Shown here piece by piece: positions 6,038-7,237 of a stretch of 7,237 nt of DNA. The notes under the pieces are model-generated. The model was not told the origin of the DNA. It searched no databases and worked only from the letters and a program-made list of their open reading frames with translations. Source of the DNA: Clostridia bacterium (lineage in GTDB: Bacteria > Bacillota > DULZ01); NCBI GenBank assembly GCA_012520135.1, contig JAAYOX010000202.1, positions 1-7,237 on the forward strand, given 5' to 3'. How positions within the stretch are numbered: position 1 is the stretch's first letter; every line of letters begins with the position of its first letter. A program made the translations under genes and the position numbers.

Positions 6038-6070
6038 AAGAAAAACCGCCGGATGACCGGGGGTTTTCTT
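6038..6070. terminator. Bidirectional intrinsic terminator between the HD-GYP gene and the small membrane protein
   Basis: The stem pairs AAGAAAAACCGCCGG with CCGGGGGTTTTCTT around the loop ATGA, with one G-G mismatch and one bulged A. On the - strand the stem is followed by a T-rich run (TTTTTCTTTTTGCC including the arm), making it a strong stop two bases past the stop codon of the 49-aa gene. On the + strand it ends TTTTCTTATTA and can stop the HD-GYP transcript. Confidence 0.8.
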
Positions 6071-6071
6071 A

Positions 6072-6221
6072 TTAAGCGAATGTCATTGTCAGGAAGATTA
6101 CGAACAAAGTTACGATTCCGAATAAAATCCAAGCTAAAAAGGTACCGGAAGCTTCCTCTTGGCTGTTTCTGGGCAACCAGTAAGTTTGCAGTAATGGCTC
6201 CGTATTATTGTTACCGGCCAC
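6072..6221 (-). CDS. Small single-pass membrane protein, 49 aa, unknown function
   Basis: The frame starts with GTG at 6219-6221, has a purine-rich ribosome site (GAGGGGGGAG, about 6227-6236) five bases upstream, and ends with TAA at 6072-6074, directly before a strong terminator. Residues 1-27 are polar (starting MAGNNNTEP, with NSQEEASG before the membrane). Residues 28-49 form one hydrophobic helix (FLAWILFGIVTLFVIFLTM) running to the C-terminus, so the N-terminus is probably cytoplasmic or tail-anchor-like. The proper start, ribosome site and terminator, together with a coherent polar-then-hydrophobic layout, argue that it is real. It lies 77 bp downstream of the copper ATPase on the same strand. 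The topology and the Glu-x-x-Gly-Thr-Phe entry to the helix recall small accessory subunits of haem-copper oxidases such as subunit IIa, but this is a weak resemblance and I do not assign it. It has no Cys or His, only Met46 in the helix, so direct copper binding is not suggested. Confidence 0.72.
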   Translation of the reverse strand: MAGNNNTEPLLQTYWLPRNSQEEASGTFLAWILFGIVTLFVIFLTMTFA

Positions 6222-6290
6222 AATGCTCCCCCCTCGCAGATGTTCTTGAGAAAGTTATTCGCTACCTTTTGAACATATTCCTGCAATAAA

Positions 6291-6317
6291 CCGGATTTCT
6301 AGGACTCAAAAATCCGG
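6291..6317 (-). terminator. Possible weak terminator or mRNA hairpin at the stop codon of the copper ATPase
   Basis: An 8-bp perfect inverted repeat, CCGGATTT (6291-6298) and AAATCCGG (6310-6317), surrounds the ATPase TAG at 6299-6301 with an 11-base loop. On the minus strand it is followed by TTTATTG, a short T stretch. It may end part of the ATPase transcript or protect its 3' end, leaving partial read-through to the 49-aa gene. The long loop and short T run make it a weak terminator. Confidence 0.4.
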
Positions 6318-7237
6318 AAAGGATCATAACCTCTCAGTCGTAGGGCATTGGAAACTACCGACACTGAGCTCATGGCCATGGCCGCTCCGGCAATAATAGG
6401 CGAAAGAAGGCCAAAAGCGGCCAGGGGAATCCCCAAAGTATTATAAATAAAAGCCCAGAACAGGTTCTGTTTAATATTGCGCATGGTAGCTTTGCTCAGG
6501 GCAATGCTGGCGGCTACTCCTCTTAAATCTCCTCCCATTAAAGTGATATTGGCTGCCTCCATGGCTACATCGGTGCCGGTACCGATGGCAATGCCAATAT
6601 CGGCTGCTGCTAGAGCCGGAGCATCATTAATTCCGTCTCCGACCATGGCGACTACTTTCCCTTCTTTTTTCAGTTTTTCCACTTCCGCTGCTTTGTGTTC
6701 CGGCAGGACTTCAGCCAGAACATGCCTGATACCCACCTTGTTGGCGATGGCTTCGGCAGTAGTCCGGTTGTCTCCTGTAATCATATAAACCTGGATCCCC
6801 ATCTCCTGCATTTTGGCGATGGCCTGGCGGGAAGTCTCTTTGATGGCATCGGCAACGGCGATTACGCCGATCAGTTCCTTGTTTAAAGCCAGAAGCATGG
6901 CTGTTTTACCTTCCTGTTCCAACCTTTCCAGTGCTGTTTTAGCGGGGGCGTGAGGGATCCCCGCCTGCTCCATCAGCTTCCAGTTACCGATTAAGACCGT
7001 ACCTTCTTGTAAAGTGGCTTCTACCCCGAAACCGGGTAAGGCCCGGAAGTCTTTAGGCGATGAGGGTTGAATATGATCCAGGGTTGCTTTTTCCACGATG
7101 GCTTGGGCCAGAGGGTGTTCCGACAGTTTTTCCACAGAAGCGGCCAACCGCAATATTTCTGCCGGTTCACGCCGTGTAAGGCTCACCACGTCGGTTACTT
7201 CCGGCTTGCCTTTGGTAATGGTGCCGGTCTTATCTAA
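6299..7237 (-). CDS. copA: Copper-translocating P1B-type ATPase (CopA-like), C-terminal 312 residues
   Basis: The gene enters from the right edge; the frame is open to base 7237, so the true start is outside the window and the GTG at 7187-7189 is not a start. The fragment opens with the phosphorylation motif: Asp2 of LDKTGTITKG is the Asp that forms the acyl-phosphate. It continues with SEHP (39-42, nucleotide-binding His41), GFGVEA, TGDN (155-158) and GDGINDAP (200-207). The last two membrane helices carry YN (265-266) and MSS (289-291), which together define Cu+ transport by the P1B-1 group. The protein therefore uses ATP to move Cu+ out of the cytoplasm, either for detoxification or for feeding cuproenzymes; the N-terminal metal-binding domains that might help decide are not visible. 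The ATPase ends with a short tail after the final helix (ALRLRGYDPF), normal for the family. A 49-aa membrane protein lies 77 bp downstream. Confidence 0.95.
   Translation of the reverse strand, partial: LDKTGTITKGKPEVTDVVSLTRREPAEILRLAASVEKLSEHPLAQAIVEKATLDHIQPSSPKDFRALPGFGVEATLQEGTVLIGNWKLMEQAGIPHAPAKTALERLEQEGKTAMLLALNKELIGVIAVADAIKETSRQAIAKMQEMGIQVYMITGDNRTTAEAIANKVGIRHVLAEVLPEHKAAEVEKLKKEGKVVAMVGDGINDAPALAAADIGIAIGTGTDVAMEAANITLMGGDLRGVAASIALSKATMRNIKQNLFWAFIYNTLGIPLAAFGLLSPIIAGAAMAMSSVSVVSNALRLRGYDPFRIFES

Noticed and set aside
5893..6132. A 79-codon minus-strand open frame across the end of the HD-GYP gene and the terminator.
   Set aside because: It overlaps the coding 3' end of the HD-GYP gene and runs through a strong terminator. 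Its composition shows no domain pattern, and a better-supported gene uses another frame at 6072-6221.
7187..7189. GTG as a start of a shortened ATPase gene.
   Set aside because: The frame continues upstream to the window edge through the conserved phosphorylation motif LDKTGT, so this is an internal Val codon.

Overview
The window looks like a low-to-mid GC Gram-positive anaerobe of the Clostridia (Peptococcaceae/Thermincola/Moorella-like). This is an inference from strong purine-rich Shine-Dalgarno sites, TTG and GTG starts, a clostridial-type single-cluster ferredoxin, a glutamate 2,3-aminomutase-like radical SAM enzyme, and a tandem HD-GYP protein. The species cannot be named. No tRNA, rRNA, CRISPR array, insertion sequence or phage gene is visible.

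Layout, left to right. (1) The 3' end of a KamA-family aminomutase on the + strand (1-203); an Asn in the substrate pocket points to glutamate 2,3-aminomutase. (2) A 15-bp bidirectional terminator (about 211-250). (3) A leftward (- strand) set: a 62-aa [4Fe-4S] ferredoxin (247-435) and two tandem, paralogous nitrilase-superfamily proteins (517-1575 and 1502-2434) that overlap out of frame by 74 bp. (4) A divergent promoter region (2435-2580) and a LysR-type regulator starting at a TTG (2581-3483). (5) Prephenate dehydrogenase with a C-terminal ACT domain, tyrA (3559-4662). (6) A tandem HD / HD-GYP protein (4725-5963). (7) A second bidirectional terminator (6038-6070). (8) On the - strand, a 49-aa single-pass membrane protein (6072-6221), followed by the C-terminal 312 residues of a Cu+-type P1B ATPase (6299-7237, running off the right edge).

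The most unusual element is the nitrilase pair. The promoter-proximal copy has lost all three catalytic residues of the superfamily (Glu to Gly, Lys to Gln, Cys to Gly) yet is an intact, well-initiated gene. The distal copy keeps Glu, Lys and Cys. The two genes are tightly coupled and face a LysR gene across a 146-bp region holding one promoter in each direction and a near-palindromic box placed to control both. I read this as a possible LysR-controlled pseudoenzyme/enzyme amidohydrolase pair, perhaps with the ferredoxin as a third gene. Substrate and function cannot be read from the sequence.

The rest is mostly housekeeping: tyrosine synthesis (tyrA), probable cyclic-dinucleotide turnover (HD-GYP), and copper export or delivery (CopA-like ATPase). 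The small membrane protein beside the ATPase is a distinct, easily missed gene.
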